DNA of 64,000 bases from Polyangia bacterium (GCA_030429545.1 JAUIFF010000013.1:171497-235496); one strand, 5' to 3'; numbered from the stretch's first letter, positions 46,087 to 55,755 are shown. Notes: generated by a model from the sequence alone, not told the origin. Program-made: numbers and translations.

Positions 46087-46884
46087 ATGAGTGTGACCTA
46101 CCTCGACAAGATTCTCGCCGCCAAACGGGCGGAGCTGCAAAACAACCCGCAAAAACGTGCGGCCGGGATGGGAGATCGCGAGCTCGCCGAACTCGGTGCT
46201 CGCCTGCCGACGCCACGCGACCTCGAAGGCGCACTCAGGGCCACCCCCCATCCCGCGATCATTGCCGAGTTCAAACGCGCATCCCCGAGTGCCGGGGACC
46301 TCCGCGACGATGCTGAGCCCCGGGCGATTGCCACCCAATATGCGGCCGCCGGTGCGGCGGCGATGTCGGTCCTGACCGACAGGCGGTTTAAGGGCAGCTT
46401 TGAGGACCTGCGGACCGTGCGGCAGACCGTCTCGATTCCTTTACTATGCAAGGATTTTATCCTCGAGCGCTGGCAAATTGTCGAGGCCAAGCGCACCGGG
46501 GCCGATGCCGTGTTGCTGATCGTCGCCGCCCTGCCGCCGCCGCAGCTACGCGCCCTGCTCAAGTTTGCCTACGAGCTCGACATGCAGGTGCTGTGCGAGG
46601 CCCATGACGCCCGCGAAGTCGAGCGGGCGATGGCGGCCGGTGCTCGGATCATTGGGGTCAACGCCCGCGATCTCAAGACCTTTGAGGTCAACCTCGACAC
46701 TGTTGTCGAGCTTCGCCGGTACGTGCCCACGTCGTTCACGTTTGTCGGCGAAAGTGGGATCGCTGGCCCCGAAGATGCCGTGCGCTTGCGAGATGCCGGA
46801 GTCGATGCAATCTTGGTGGGGACCTACCTCATGAAGTCCGAGCACCCGGGGCAAGCGCTTCAGGGCCTCTACGACGCGTTTTGA
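46087..46884 (+). CDS. trpC: Indole-3-glycerol-phosphate synthase
   Basis: It closes the indole ring from carboxyphenylamino-deoxyribulose phosphate with loss of CO2. The product is 265 residues, a single TIM barrel not fused to TrpF. Seen: YLDKILAAKRAEL, the catalytic AEFKRASPS, LLCKDFILERWQI with the second catalytic Lys, EAHDAREVERA, GVNARDL and FVGESGIAGPED. ATG 46087 fits the family start. Only 13 bp separate it from trpF. Confidence 0.96.
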   Translation: MSVTYLDKILAAKRAELQNNPQKRAAGMGDRELAELGARLPTPRDLEGALRATPHPAIIAEFKRASPSAGDLRDDAEPRAIATQYAAAGAAAMSVLTDRRFKGSFEDLRTVRQTVSIPLLCKDFILERWQIVEAKRTGADAVLLIVAALPPPQLRALLKFAYELDMQVLCEAHDAREVERAMAAGARIIGVNARDLKTFEVNLDTVVELRRYVPTSFTFVGESGIAGPEDAVRLRDAGVDAILVGTYLMKSEHPGQALQGLYDAF

Positions 46885-46897
46885 ACAGGCGAATTTG

Positions 46898-47551
46898 ATG
46901 CATAAGCACCCAAAGCTCAAGGTCTGCGGGGTGACGACGCAAGTCGACCTCCAGATGTGTTGTGAGCAGGGGGTCGACAGCATCGGCATCAACCTGTGGA
47001 CGGGCTCGCGCCGCGGTCTCACACTCGAGCAGGCAAGCGAGTTGGTCGCCAACTGGCCCAGCCCCACGCTCGAGCGGGTAGGGGTGTTTGTCGACGCCGC
47101 CCCCGAGCAGGTTTTGAAGTGGCACCAGCAGCTCGCCTTCGACCTCATCCAGCCCCACGGCGAGCGCCCCTACACCGAGTTTGTCGACCTTGGGATTCCG
47201 GTGGTGTGGGTCGTTCGCGGGACTCCTCCGCTCGACGAGCTTGCCGACACCGCGGCGGCACACCCGGGGTTTGCCCGGATCCTGCTCGATGCCGCGGTCG
47301 CGGGCTACGGCGGTGCGGGCAAGCAAACCGATTGGGTATGGGCACGGCGAGCGGTGCAGCGTTTGAGTGTACATGCACCGGTGTGGCTGGCCGGCGGGAT
47401 TCGCCCAGACAACGCCCAAAAAGCACTCCAGCAAGTCCTTCCGGCAGGGCTCGACGTCGCCAGTGGAGCCGAGTTTTCAGGGGCGGCACGTGGCCAAAAA
47501 GATCCCCAGCGGGTTGCCGCCTTGGTGGCCGCCTGCCGTCATCCAAATTGA
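46898..47551 (+). CDS. trpF: Phosphoribosylanthranilate isomerase
   Basis: This Amadori isomerase acts between TrpD and TrpC. The product is about 217 residues. Seen: LKVCGVT with the catalytic Cys near the N-terminus, GINLWTGSRRGL, GVFVDAAPEQV, DLIQPHGE, and the phosphate-binding WLAGGIRPDNAQ and DVASGAEF. The catalytic Asp is supplied by LLDAAVAGYGGAGKQTDW. TTG 46895 immediately precedes ATG 46898 in frame; ATG is preferred. It contains one exact TGTACATGCA copy of the interspersed motif at 47368. Confidence 0.94.
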   Translation: MHKHPKLKVCGVTTQVDLQMCCEQGVDSIGINLWTGSRRGLTLEQASELVANWPSPTLERVGVFVDAAPEQVLKWHQQLAFDLIQPHGERPYTEFVDLGIPVVWVVRGTPPLDELADTAAAHPGFARILLDAAVAGYGGAGKQTDWVWARRAVQRLSVHAPVWLAGGIRPDNAQKALQQVLPAGLDVASGAEFSGAARGQKDPQRVAALVAACRHPN

Positions 47552-47582
47552 TGAACCTACATGTTGTTTTTGGTGTGAGCCT

Positions 47583-48866
47583 ATGAATCAGCCTTCCAAG
47601 CCCCCTTTGCCACCGTCCCCCCAGATGCTCGGCTCGTTTGGCGAGTTTGGCGGACGATACGTTTCTGAGACGTTGATGCCCGCGGTCGAGCAGCTCGCCG
47701 AACAGTGGCCGCTGGCCTGGCAAGACCCCGAGTTTTTGCGTGAGTACAACGACATCCTGCGTGACTACGTGGGGCGCCCGTCGGCACTCACCGAGGCTCC
47801 GCGGTTGGCCAAGGCCCTGCGTGCGAGCGATCCGCCGCGGATCTTCCTCAAGCGCGAAGACCTCAACCACACCGGTGCGCACAAGATCAACAACTGTATT
47901 GGACAGGTCCTTTTGGCCAGGCGGCTGGGCAAGACCCGGATCATCGCCGAGACCGGGGCAGGGCAGCACGGCGTGGCAACAGCGACCGCGTGTGCCTATT
48001 TTGGCATGCCGTGCGTGGTCTATATGGGGGCCGAGGATGTCGCCCGCCAATCCCTCAACGTCGTCCGTATGCGACTTTTGGGGGCAGAGGTTGTGCCTGT
48101 GCACTCGGGTTCGGCAACCCTCAAGGATGCGATCAACGCGGCCCTGCGCGACTGGGTCGCCAGCGTCCGCGATACGCACTACGTCATCGGCAGCGTGATG
48201 GGTCCCGATCCCTATCCCCTGATGGTGCGCGAGCTTCAGCGGGTTATCGGCGATGAGGCCCGGGCACAGATGCTCAAGCGCACCGGCAAGCTACCAGACA
48301 CAGTCGTCGCCTGTGTCGGTGGGGGCTCCAATGCAATGGGCATCTTCGCCGCATTCGTTGAGGATACAAGTGTCGACCTGGTGGGGATTGAGGCCACCGG
48401 CGAAGGGGTGGAGACCGCCCGCCATGCCGCGACCATGGCCCGGGGAAAACTCGGGATCTACCACGGGATGCGCAGTTTGGTGTTGCAGACCGACGATGGC
48501 CAGCTGCAGGAGGCGCACTCGATATCAGCGGGGCTCGACTACCCGGGGATCGGCCCCGAACACGCCCATCTACGCGAGACCGGGCGGGCCAAGTACTTTG
48601 GGGTGAGCGACACCGAAGCCCTCGAAGCCATGCAGTTACTCGCCCAAACCGAGGGCATCATTCCCGCACTCGAGTCGGCCCACGCGATCGCCGGTCTCAA
48701 ACATGTACTTGCACTTTACCCCGGGCAGGCACCGGTCATCCTGTTGAACCTCTCCGGCCGCGGCGACAAGGACATGCACACAGTGATGGGGCACCTCGAT
48801 CCAGATGCCCTAGAGATGATCGGCGTGCGTGAAGCGAGTGGAAAGAAGGGTACTGATGGCCACTAA
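47583..48866 (+). CDS. trpB: Tryptophan synthase beta chain
   Basis: It condenses indole and serine to tryptophan with PLP. The product is about 427 residues. Seen: FGEFGGRYVSETLMPAVEQL, KREDLNHTGAHKINN with the PLP lysine, AETGAGQHGVATAT, the phosphate-binding GGGSNAMG and SAGLDYPGIGPEHAHL. The HTGAHKIN form marks the TrpB1 class, which works with TrpA. ATG 47583 matches the family start. Its last 11 bp overlap the start of trpA. Confidence 0.97.
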   Translation: MNQPSKPPLPPSPQMLGSFGEFGGRYVSETLMPAVEQLAEQWPLAWQDPEFLREYNDILRDYVGRPSALTEAPRLAKALRASDPPRIFLKREDLNHTGAHKINNCIGQVLLARRLGKTRIIAETGAGQHGVATATACAYFGMPCVVYMGAEDVARQSLNVVRMRLLGAEVVPVHSGSATLKDAINAALRDWVASVRDTHYVIGSVMGPDPYPLMVRELQRVIGDEARAQMLKRTGKLPDTVVACVGGGSNAMGIFAAFVEDTSVDLVGIEATGEGVETARHAATMARGKLGIYHGMRSLVLQTDDGQLQEAHSISAGLDYPGIGPEHAHLRETGRAKYFGVSDTEALEAMQLLAQTEGIIPALESAHAIAGLKHVLALYPGQAPVILLNLSGRGDKDMHTVMGHLDPDALEMIGVREASGKKGTDGH

Positions 48867-49671
48867 CGATGCATCAACAACGAATCGCTTGGCCGTCACC
48901 TTTGCCTCCTGCCAAACGGCAAATCGGGCGGCGTTAATCGGCTATCTCACCGCCTTTGACCCCGACGAGGAGCAGTCCTTTGAGCGACTTTGTGCCGCCT
49001 GCGAAGGCGGCCTAGACGTGCTCGAACTCGGTGTACCGTTTTCCGACCCGACGGCTGATGGGCCTGTGATCCAAGAGGCGATGGTCCGGGCCCTGCAGTC
49101 CGGGGCAACCCTCGACGGTGTTTTGAGGTTGGCGGGGCGTCTGCGAGACCGGTTTGCCGACCTACCGATCGTGTTGTTTGGCTACGCCAACCCGCTGTTG
49201 CGGCGCCCGATTGCCACCGTGGTCGAGCTACTCGAAAATGCGGGGATCGATGGTTTGTTGGTGGTCGACCTGCCACCTGAGCACAACGTTGAGCTACGCC
49301 AGGCAGCAGCCGCCCGCGGGATTTCGTGGGTTGGCCTGTGTGCTCCGACCACGCCCCCGGCCCGGGCCGCGCGGGTGATGGCCGACGCAACCGGGTTCGT
49401 CTACGGTGTGAGCCTGACTGGCGTGACAGGTTCAGCCCTCGACACCAACTCACCGGAGTTGCGCACGTACATTGATGGGTTGTGCACCCACGCACAAACA
49501 CCGGTAGCGATCGGGTTTGGCATCAAGCACGCCGAGCAGGTCCGAGCCCTCGCGCCAATGGTCGATGGCATTGTCGTTGGCTCCGAGTTGGTGCGAGCCA
49601 GCTTGCGCAGTAGCGACGACTTGCGGGCCAAGGTGCGTGAGTTGGCAAACGCTTGCCGACGCGGGGACTAG
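48856..49671 (+). CDS. trpA: Tryptophan synthase alpha chain
   Basis: It cleaves indole-3-glycerol phosphate to indole, which is channelled to TrpB. The product is about 271 residues. Seen: the catalytic Glu in LELGVPFSDPTADGPVIQEA, catalytic Asp region YLTAFDPD, GYANPLLRRP, FVYGVSLTGVTG and VAIGFGIKHAEQV. ATG 48856 has AAGAAGGG upstream, inside the trpB coding end. It is the last gene of the operon; a weak GACCCG/CGGGTC hairpin (49700-49720) lacking a T-run follows. Confidence 0.96.
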   Translation: MATNDASTTNRLAVTFASCQTANRAALIGYLTAFDPDEEQSFERLCAACEGGLDVLELGVPFSDPTADGPVIQEAMVRALQSGATLDGVLRLAGRLRDRFADLPIVLFGYANPLLRRPIATVVELLENAGIDGLLVVDLPPEHNVELRQAAAARGISWVGLCAPTTPPARAARVMADATGFVYGVSLTGVTGSALDTNSPELRTYIDGLCTHAQTPVAIGFGIKHAEQVRALAPMVDGIVVGSELVRASLRSSDDLRAKVRELANACRRGD

Positions 49672-49806
49672 GGCCGCCCGAGATATGTCCCTGAAAACAG
49701 ACCCGAAATTTTTACGGGTCGTTGTGCCTACAAAATCTGCTGGGTTCAGGTCGGTTGGCTAAACCCGATAGCCGGGGCAGCGCGTTCAATCGGGCGAGCC
49801 TCGGGA

Positions 49807-50736
49807 ATGTCGAAGCAACCACCAGCAAACCGGCCCATGAGCCCGCGCGAACTCGATATTCTCGAGGATGCGCTCGAGTGGTCGGGCAGCTCGCACGCGT
49901 GGCCCGAGGGCACATCGCCTCTGGTGCGCGAGCGTTATGCCGAGTACGTCGATATTTTATGTCTATACAACAAGAATGTCCCGCTGGTCGAAGTCGATCC
50001 GCATGTACTCGACCCGGTGTTCCAAGAGGTCCTCGCTAGCCCAGGTGCGCAACATTCGTGGCGCCAGTGGTTCGCCGATCGGTTTCGCAGTTTTGGAATT
50101 GTGGCCCCGGCCGTCACCGTGGTGGCCACCGCGTGCGCAATGTTGTGGGTGTTTGAGCCGGACGTGCGCGAGTTGGCCCTGGAGCAGGTGCACGAGACAT
50201 CCCAGCTCGAGGGTCCAATCCAGGTCCAACCAACCCTGGGCACGACCTCGAGCGCAAAAGCCGAATCTATCCCCACACAAGCTGCCGGGGCGCTGGAGCC
50301 TTCGTTTGCAACACGGGTGCAGGAGGCTTCGGTTGTCGACAGCGAGCTCGCGCCGGCCCCCAAGCCCAAAAAGCGCCGGTCCAAGTTGCCGGTACCCAAC
50401 GCCAAAAACCAGCCAGCGGGCAAACAGGTTGCCAAGCCCAGCAATTCGATTGCACGGCAAGACAGCTGGGCTGGCGACAAGGATCGCGTACGGGCTGACC
50501 TGCTGCGCGCGGACCAAATGCGAAGGCGCGGCGACTGTGCACCTGCGGTCAAACTCTATGGCCAGCTTGTTGGCAACGCCGCGGGCGTTCAACGTGCACG
50601 TGCATTGGCGGGCTTGAGTTTGTGCGCCGAGGCAACCGGCGACACGGTTGCAGCAAAGTCGTATATGCAACAAGCCAATGCAATAGCGCCGATCGACGAG
50701 TGGGCCGCGGGTGAACGCCGCAAGTCGTATAAGTGA
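49807..50736 (+). CDS. Unknown membrane protein with TPR-like C-terminus
   Basis: The product is up to 309 residues. One transmembrane helix (about 98-117, FGIVAPAVTVVATACAMLWVF) follows a 95-residue soluble N-terminus; a Pro/Lys-rich linker and a C-terminal TPR-like helical pair (RADQMRRRGDCAPAVKLYGQLV) follow. This looks like the anti-sigma or zinc-finger-like receptor proteins that accompany kinases in Myxococcota, but I see no zinc ligands, so I give no name. ATG 49837 is an alternative start. It lies between the trp operon and a Ser/Thr kinase gene. Confidence 0.6.
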   Translation: MSKQPPANRPMSPRELDILEDALEWSGSSHAWPEGTSPLVRERYAEYVDILCLYNKNVPLVEVDPHVLDPVFQEVLASPGAQHSWRQWFADRFRSFGIVAPAVTVVATACAMLWVFEPDVRELALEQVHETSQLEGPIQVQPTLGTTSSAKAESIPTQAAGALEPSFATRVQEASVVDSELAPAPKPKKRRSKLPVPNAKNQPAGKQVAKPSNSIARQDSWAGDKDRVRADLLRADQMRRRGDCAPAVKLYGQLVGNAAGVQRARALAGLSLCAEATGDTVAAKSYMQQANAIAPIDEWAAGERRKSYK

Positions 50737-50940
50737 GTTGACTCGGCAAATCGATCAACCGGGTCTACGGCGGTCCAGGTTGTTGCCAGGCAACTGCTCA
50801 AGTGTGCATGTCCAACAACTTGGGCAACGCTGAGGCGGAGTTTAGAACCTCGAGATAAACGTTGTTTGTGCACGAAACAATGATCGGGCAGGTTACCCAA
50901 CATTACCGCTCGTTTGGGGGTAGAATCGCCACCGTTCCGA

Positions 50941-53043
50941 ATGACTGCCGCCTCCACCATTATCGGACGTGCTCCCGCTGGCGACCCGCTGCTTGGCACT
51001 GTGCTCGACGAGCGATTCGAAGTCGAGCGCTTGCTTGCACGTGGCGGCGTCGGGCTGGTCTACGAGGCGATCGATAACAAGGCCGAGCGCCGGCGCGACC
51101 GCAAGGTTGTGATCAAAGTGTTGTCGCCCGATCGCGTCGGCGATGCCCAGGCTGAAGGCAGGTTCGAGCGCGAGTCGCAGCGGCTCAACCAACTCTTCCA
51201 CCCCAATATCGTTCGCCTCGTGGCGACCGGCCGCGAGCCCTCGGGGCGGGCGTACATGGTGATGGAGTATGTCGATGGCATCACTCTGCAGGCCTACCTC
51301 GAAGATCGCAAACGCCTCGACATCGAAGATTTTGCGCCGATCGCCTCACAGATCCTCAAAGCCATTGGCTATGCACATTCCCAGGGGATGATCCACCGCG
51401 ATCTCAAGCCGTCCAACATCATGTTGTGTACACGCAACGGACGGGCAAATGTCGTCAAGATCCTCGATTTTGGTCTGGCACGCCTGATCGAGGGCGACCA
51501 ACAGATCACCACCGACCAGGTTGTGGGCACCGCCGGGTTTTTGGCGCCCGAGCAGTACGACGGCCGAACGATTGACCAACGGGTCGATGTCTACGCGCTG
51601 GGTATCCTGTTTTACACCATGCTCGCCGGCCGGCGCCCGTTTGAGGGGGAGACCGGCGCACAGTTGATGTACAAGCATCTTCATGAGTTGCCGCCGGGGC
51701 TTGGCCAGGCATTGCCGCCGACCCACGGGGTGCCCGATGGCGTCATCGAGATGGTGATGCAGGCGCTGTCCAAGGAGCCAAATGCCCGGCAGGACAGTGC
51801 CAATGGCATGACCGAGCAGCTGTTTGCGAGTGTACATGCATCCATGTTTCAGCTGCCGATGGCTGCTAAGCCCAAAAATCCGCCGGTGCCGCGGGCCAGT
51901 GTCGACCTCCCGACAACTCCGGTCATGACGGTGACTGCCGACGATGGGCTCGCCTTAGTTGAAGAGTCGGGCTCGCACGCGAGTGCCAGTGGACGCCATG
52001 GGGCGGTGCGTTCGGGTGTCTACCGCACAGTCAAGAGCGGGACCCATCCGCGGGTGAGCGGCTCAGGGGTCTACGCCAAGGTCCGGGTCACGCCCCCCCG
52101 TGGCGTTCGCCGGGTGACGACCAACCTCAACACGCTCGCGGTGCCCCAGGAGCCGAGCCAACCACTGTGGCGCTGGGTGGGCCTGGCCGCGTTGGTGCTG
52201 TGTATCGGCGGCGGCACGTTCCTCTACCTCAACGGGCAACAACCGACCGCCGGGCAGCACTCGATGGTCGTTGCAGATGCACTTGATCGCGTCGATCGCC
52301 TGATCGTGAGCGGCTCGTTTGACGAGGCCCACGACGCCCTCGCCGAACTCGCCGATCAGGTCGACCAGTCAGATTTGCTGCGCAATCGCCATGCTGAGCT
52401 GCGCCAAGACCTCGAACTCGCGCGCCTGATCGAACAGGCGCAGGCGTTTGAAGATGCCGACAAACTCGAAGAAGCCCGCTCGGTCTACCGCGATGTGCTG
52501 CGGCAGGACAACAACCACCCGCGGGCGAGTGAACGGCTGCTCGAGCTCAATGCCCTAATTACGCCAATCGAAGTCGGAGCGGAACTCGGCAGTTTGTTGG
52601 TGACAAGTACACCGACTGCCGAGCTTTTTATCGACGGACGCGCGGCCGGGCCAACCCCGTTTTTGGGCAATCTCGAGGTCGGTGAGCACACCTTCTCGAT
52701 CGATCTAGAAGGGTACGAGAGCTGGGAAAAAACCATAGATGTGCGTGCTGAAAAAAACCAGCCGCTAGCGGCTGACTTGGTGTCGTCCTCGTCTTCACGG
52801 CCGCGAAAAACCTCGCGCCCAAAGGCGGTCGTCGAACCCGAGCCAGCCGACGTACCTCCCGAGGCGGAGGAAGAAGTCGCTACCCCCACGGTGCAACCAA
52901 AAAAGCAGAAAAAGTCGGGCGTGTTTCTCCCGGCGGGGAAGGTCAAGCCACAGCCAAGCGCCGAGCCAGACCCCAAGTCGGATACACCCAATGAACAGCC
53001 CAAAAAGAAGAAAAGCATCTTCCTGCCGACGGGAGCGAAGTAG
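50941..53043 (+). CDS. Ser/Thr protein kinase with PEGA domain
   Basis: The product is about 700 residues. Kinase domain about 22-290: GGVGLVYEA, KVVIKV, HRDLKPSNIML, DFGLARL, GTAGFLAPEQYDGRTIDQRVDVYALG, all intact. A Ser/Thr/Gly-rich linker precedes one transmembrane helix (nt about 52171-52233, WVGLAALVLCIGGGTFLYL). Outside lies a helical TPR-like part and a PEGA domain (about 545-615, LLVTSTPTAELFIDGRAAGPTP). A Lys/Pro-rich tail ends with two KKK(x)GVFLP/KKKSIFLP repeats. ATG 50941 is used; TAGAAT at 50921-50926 is a likely -10. The following TPR gene starts one base after the stop. Confidence 0.92.
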   Translation: MTAASTIIGRAPAGDPLLGTVLDERFEVERLLARGGVGLVYEAIDNKAERRRDRKVVIKVLSPDRVGDAQAEGRFERESQRLNQLFHPNIVRLVATGREPSGRAYMVMEYVDGITLQAYLEDRKRLDIEDFAPIASQILKAIGYAHSQGMIHRDLKPSNIMLCTRNGRANVVKILDFGLARLIEGDQQITTDQVVGTAGFLAPEQYDGRTIDQRVDVYALGILFYTMLAGRRPFEGETGAQLMYKHLHELPPGLGQALPPTHGVPDGVIEMVMQALSKEPNARQDSANGMTEQLFASVHASMFQLPMAAKPKNPPVPRASVDLPTTPVMTVTADDGLALVEESGSHASASGRHGAVRSGVYRTVKSGTHPRVSGSGVYAKVRVTPPRGVRRVTTNLNTLAVPQEPSQPLWRWVGLAALVLCIGGGTFLYLNGQQPTAGQHSMVVADALDRVDRLIVSGSFDEAHDALAELADQVDQSDLLRNRHAELRQDLELARLIEQAQAFEDADKLEEARSVYRDVLRQDNNHPRASERLLELNALITPIEVGAELGSLLVTSTPTAELFIDGRAAGPTPFLGNLEVGEHTFSIDLEGYESWEKTIDVRAEKNQPLAADLVSSSSSRPRKTSRPKAVVEPEPADVPPEAEEEVATPTVQPKKQKKSGVFLPAGKVKPQPSAEPDPKSDTPNEQPKKKKSIFLPTGAK

Positions 53044-53044
53044 C

Positions 53045-53884
53045 GTGAAACCAACTGTGACTGTGCGCGACCTCTGTACGTTATTTGTGTGTACAAGCTT
53101 AGTGGCGACCATGGGGCCCGCTCCCACGGCCTACGCTGGGGTTACGCAGGAACCTGCGCCGGCACAGGCGGCTCAGCCCACGGCCGAAAGCGACACCGAG
53201 GCCGAGGCCCCCGAGGTCGCGCAGGCAGCAGCACTCAGCGAGGAAGCCGTGACCCGGTTTGACGCCAAGGATTACGACGGCGCGATCGAACGGTTCTCGG
53301 CGGCCTACAACCTCGACCCAAACCCGAACTATCTGTTCAACATCGGGCGGGTTTACGAGGAAAGTGGCAACCTCGAAACGGCGATTGAGTACTACGAGCG
53401 ATTTATCCAGCAGCCCGGGGTCGAGTTGGAGTCGCGTAAGTTCGCTAGCGAACGGCTCAAGGACCTGCGGGAGATTACCGCGTCGCGCAAGCAACCGGAG
53501 ACGGAGGCCGCACCCCAGCCGCAACCCGAGGCCCCGCAGCCGGCAACCCCGGTCGACGTCGAGCAAAAACCCAAGCGTCAGCCGCTCGAGCTGGCGGGCT
53601 ACGGGTTTTTAGCCACGGGTCTCGCCGCTGGGATCGCCGGCGGGGTGTTTGGCGGATTGGCGATGAACAAGCGCAACTCGCTCGCCACAACGTCCGGGTT
53701 TGAATCCCGCCAAGACGCGATTGCTGCGGGTGAGCGCAACGCTCTGCTCGCCGACATTTTGCTGGTCTCGGGCGGAGTGCTTGTCGTTGCCGGCGTGGCC
53801 ATGGTCGCCGTAGGGGTACGCAAGCGCAAGGCCGCAAAAAAAGTAGCCTTTGCCCCGGAGCGCGGGCTTGCCTTCAAGTTTTAA
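53045..53884 (+). CDS. Exported TPR-domain protein with two C-terminal helices
   Basis: The product is about 279 residues. A signal peptide (to about residue 29, cleaved after AYA) precedes an Ala/Glu/Pro-rich stretch and two TPR motifs (VTRFDAKDYDGAIERFSAAYNLDPNPNYLFNIGRV in part). A Pro/Gln-rich linker then two hydrophobic helices (GFLATGLAAGIAGGVFGGLA and LLVSGGVLVVAGVAMVAVGV) follow. This is a common myxobacterial arrangement, often annotated simply as TPR protein. GTG 53045 lies one base after the kinase stop, so co-translation with the PEGA kinase is likely and the two may share a function in the envelope. Confidence 0.72.
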   Translation: MKPTVTVRDLCTLFVCTSLVATMGPAPTAYAGVTQEPAPAQAAQPTAESDTEAEAPEVAQAAALSEEAVTRFDAKDYDGAIERFSAAYNLDPNPNYLFNIGRVYEESGNLETAIEYYERFIQQPGVELESRKFASERLKDLREITASRKQPETEAAPQPQPEAPQPATPVDVEQKPKRQPLELAGYGFLATGLAAGIAGGVFGGLAMNKRNSLATTSGFESRQDAIAAGERNALLADILLVSGGVLVVAGVAMVAVGVRKRKAAKKVAFAPERGLAFKF

Positions 53885-53902
53885 CACCACACAAGAAATC
53901 CT

Positions 53903-55552
53903 ATGCACCGCCCCCGTCTAGCCCATAAACTTGTACTTGCAGCCAGTATCATCGCGGCACCGATCGCCGGGGCATGTTCACTCGCTCTCAAGTTCGATGA
54001 GTGTACACAAAACGATCATTGCCAGGGCGAGGACGGCGTGGTGCGTGCCTGTGTCGACAACCGCTGTGTCGGGATTGAGGAGCTGGCCTGCGAGACCCAC
54101 TCGACCTGTGGCGAACTATTTGGTGACAGCTTTGTCTGTGGTCAAAACGCCGACACCGAGCCGCGGTGTGTCGACACCGATACCGACCTGTGCGAGCCGA
54201 TCGTATGGCCCGAGGGGAGCGAGCGCGACGATACTGTGATCGTCGCCAGTATCATGCCGCTGTCCGAGCAGTTTGAGGGGCTGATCTTACCCCTCCAAAA
54301 TGCCGTACAACTGGCCCTACTCGACTTCAACGCCGTGGCAACCCTGCCGGGAGGCCGCAAGATTGCCTGGGTCGCGTGCAACTCGGCTGGGGGCGCCGAA
54401 GATGCGGTTGATGCGGCGAAGTTCCTGGCCGACGAGGTAGGTGTACCTGCAATCATCGGCCCGATTTTCAGCGAGTCGGTGCTCGAGGTTGCCGAACGCG
54501 TCACGATTGATCGCGGTGTGTTCTTGATTTCGCCGACGGCCTCGAGCAAAGAGATTTCGTCGCTCAGCGATCAGGGCTTGGTGTGGCGAACCATCGCCAG
54601 CGACATCTATCAGGCCAGTGCAATTGTCGAACGGATCGACGAACTCGATCCGCCGGTGGAAAAGCTCGTGTTCCTGGCCAAACAAGATGTCTATGGCCAG
54701 GGGCTACTCAACGAGGTGTTTGACCCGCTGCGCGATGTGCTCTCCGGTGGTGCGCTGGCGACCTACGCCTACGACAATCCGGCCGGTAAGACCACCGAGG
54801 CACTGCAGGCGAGCTATGCCGGGGTTATTTCCCAGGCGTACACGTCGCTCAAACCGGACACAGTCGTGCTCGCAGGCACCTCCGAGGTGCAGCAGCTGAT
54901 CGGGTTGTACTTGCTCGCCTGGGCCGACGACTTTTCTGAGGACAGGCCCCCGGCGCCCCCGCGGTTTATTGTTTCGCACGGCGCAGTGCCTGTCCTCGAG
55001 GACACCATTCGCTCACTCGCGGCCGAGCCGATGCTGCAGATGGCGATGTACGGGTTTCTCGAGGGGACGGCTCCGATCATCCACGATGAGCAAAACTTCG
55101 CCGCATTCAACACCCGTTACCGGCTGACATTTTCTGAGCAGGACGCCATCACCTCGAGCTCCCTGAGCTACGACGCCGCAATGGTCACGTTGTTTGCGAT
55201 GGTGGCGATCCCCGAAAACCAGGATATCACCGGGGCCAGAATTGCAGCGGCCATGCCTCGACTTGTCGACAAGGGGGCCCAGGAGGTTTCGTTTGGCGAT
55301 TCGGTGCAATTACAATTTGTGACCACGGCGCGCGACATACTCGCCAGTGGTGGGAGCGTCGATCTCAAGGGTGTTTCTGGCGACCTCGATTTCGACACGA
55401 CCACCGGTGAGGTCCGGACCAACATCATCGGCTGGGGGCTGACCCCGGTGGGCGGAGACTTCGGCGATCCGCTGCTCACGGCTGTCCGTGAGTTCGTCCT
55501 CGAGCCTACGCCTGGCTCGACGAAGGGGCAGTGGATGCCCGCGGGTGGCTAG
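53903..55552 (+). CDS. Branched-chain-amino-acid-type solute-binding lipoprotein
   Basis: The product is 549 residues. A lipobox (IAGAC) is followed by a Cys-rich region of about 75 residues with eight or more Cys in CxxxxHC-type spacing, then a periplasmic-binding fold of type 1 (VIVASIMPLSEQFEG, QLALLDFNAV, GVPAIIGPIFSESVLEVAE, FLISPTASSKE, YGQGLLNEVF). No permease or ATPase gene is adjacent, so it may be a sensor or orphan receptor rather than part of a transporter. ATG 53903 is 18 bp after the TPR gene, so the kinase, TPR and binding-protein genes may form one operon. Confidence 0.8.
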   Translation: MHRPRLAHKLVLAASIIAAPIAGACSLALKFDECTQNDHCQGEDGVVRACVDNRCVGIEELACETHSTCGELFGDSFVCGQNADTEPRCVDTDTDLCEPIVWPEGSERDDTVIVASIMPLSEQFEGLILPLQNAVQLALLDFNAVATLPGGRKIAWVACNSAGGAEDAVDAAKFLADEVGVPAIIGPIFSESVLEVAERVTIDRGVFLISPTASSKEISSLSDQGLVWRTIASDIYQASAIVERIDELDPPVEKLVFLAKQDVYGQGLLNEVFDPLRDVLSGGALATYAYDNPAGKTTEALQASYAGVISQAYTSLKPDTVVLAGTSEVQQLIGLYLLAWADDFSEDRPPAPPRFIVSHGAVPVLEDTIRSLAAEPMLQMAMYGFLEGTAPIIHDEQNFAAFNTRYRLTFSEQDAITSSSLSYDAAMVTLFAMVAIPENQDITGARIAAAMPRLVDKGAQEVSFGDSVQLQFVTTARDILASGGSVDLKGVSGDLDFDTTTGEVRTNIIGWGLTPVGGDFGDPLLTAVREFVLEPTPGSTKGQWMPAGG

Positions 55553-55681
55553 CTCCGAACCTCCTCCCAATTTTCTGGCGGCGGCTGGTCAATGGCGACG
55601 CGCCGTTGGTCCCCTTGGCTTCAAATGAGGGGCAGAGGCCTGGGTAGGCTGAAGCTGGAGGGGACTTTCGCCGTGAAAATC

Positions 55682-55736
55682 ACACACTAGGAAGTGTGTA
55701 TAGACAAGTTTTCCCCGGCATGTTCACACCGGGAAA
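55682..55736. other. Two hairpins upstream of the clamp-loader gene
   Basis: ACACACT-AGGA-AGTGTGT (55682-55699) is a perfect 7-bp stem. A second stem pairs TTTTCCCCGG with CCGGGAAAAA (about 55709-55736, one bulge). The second lies directly upstream of the -10 box, so it may be an operator; neither has a terminator T-run on the plus strand. Confidence 0.4.
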
Positions 55737-55743
55737 AATCGGG

Positions 55744-55749
55744 TAGGCT
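55744..55749 (+). promoter_or_regulatory. Candidate -10 box of leaderless promoter (delta' gene)
   Basis: TAGGCT, preceded by GGG, is followed by six bases and GTG 55756. TTCACA at 55723-55728 could be the -35 but the spacer would be only 15 bp. Confidence 0.5.
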
Positions 55750-55755
55750 CGCGGC

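Noticed and set aside
49700..49720. Terminator after trpA
   Set aside because: Stem of only 6 bp with no T-run after it; kept only as a weak hairpin in the trpA note.
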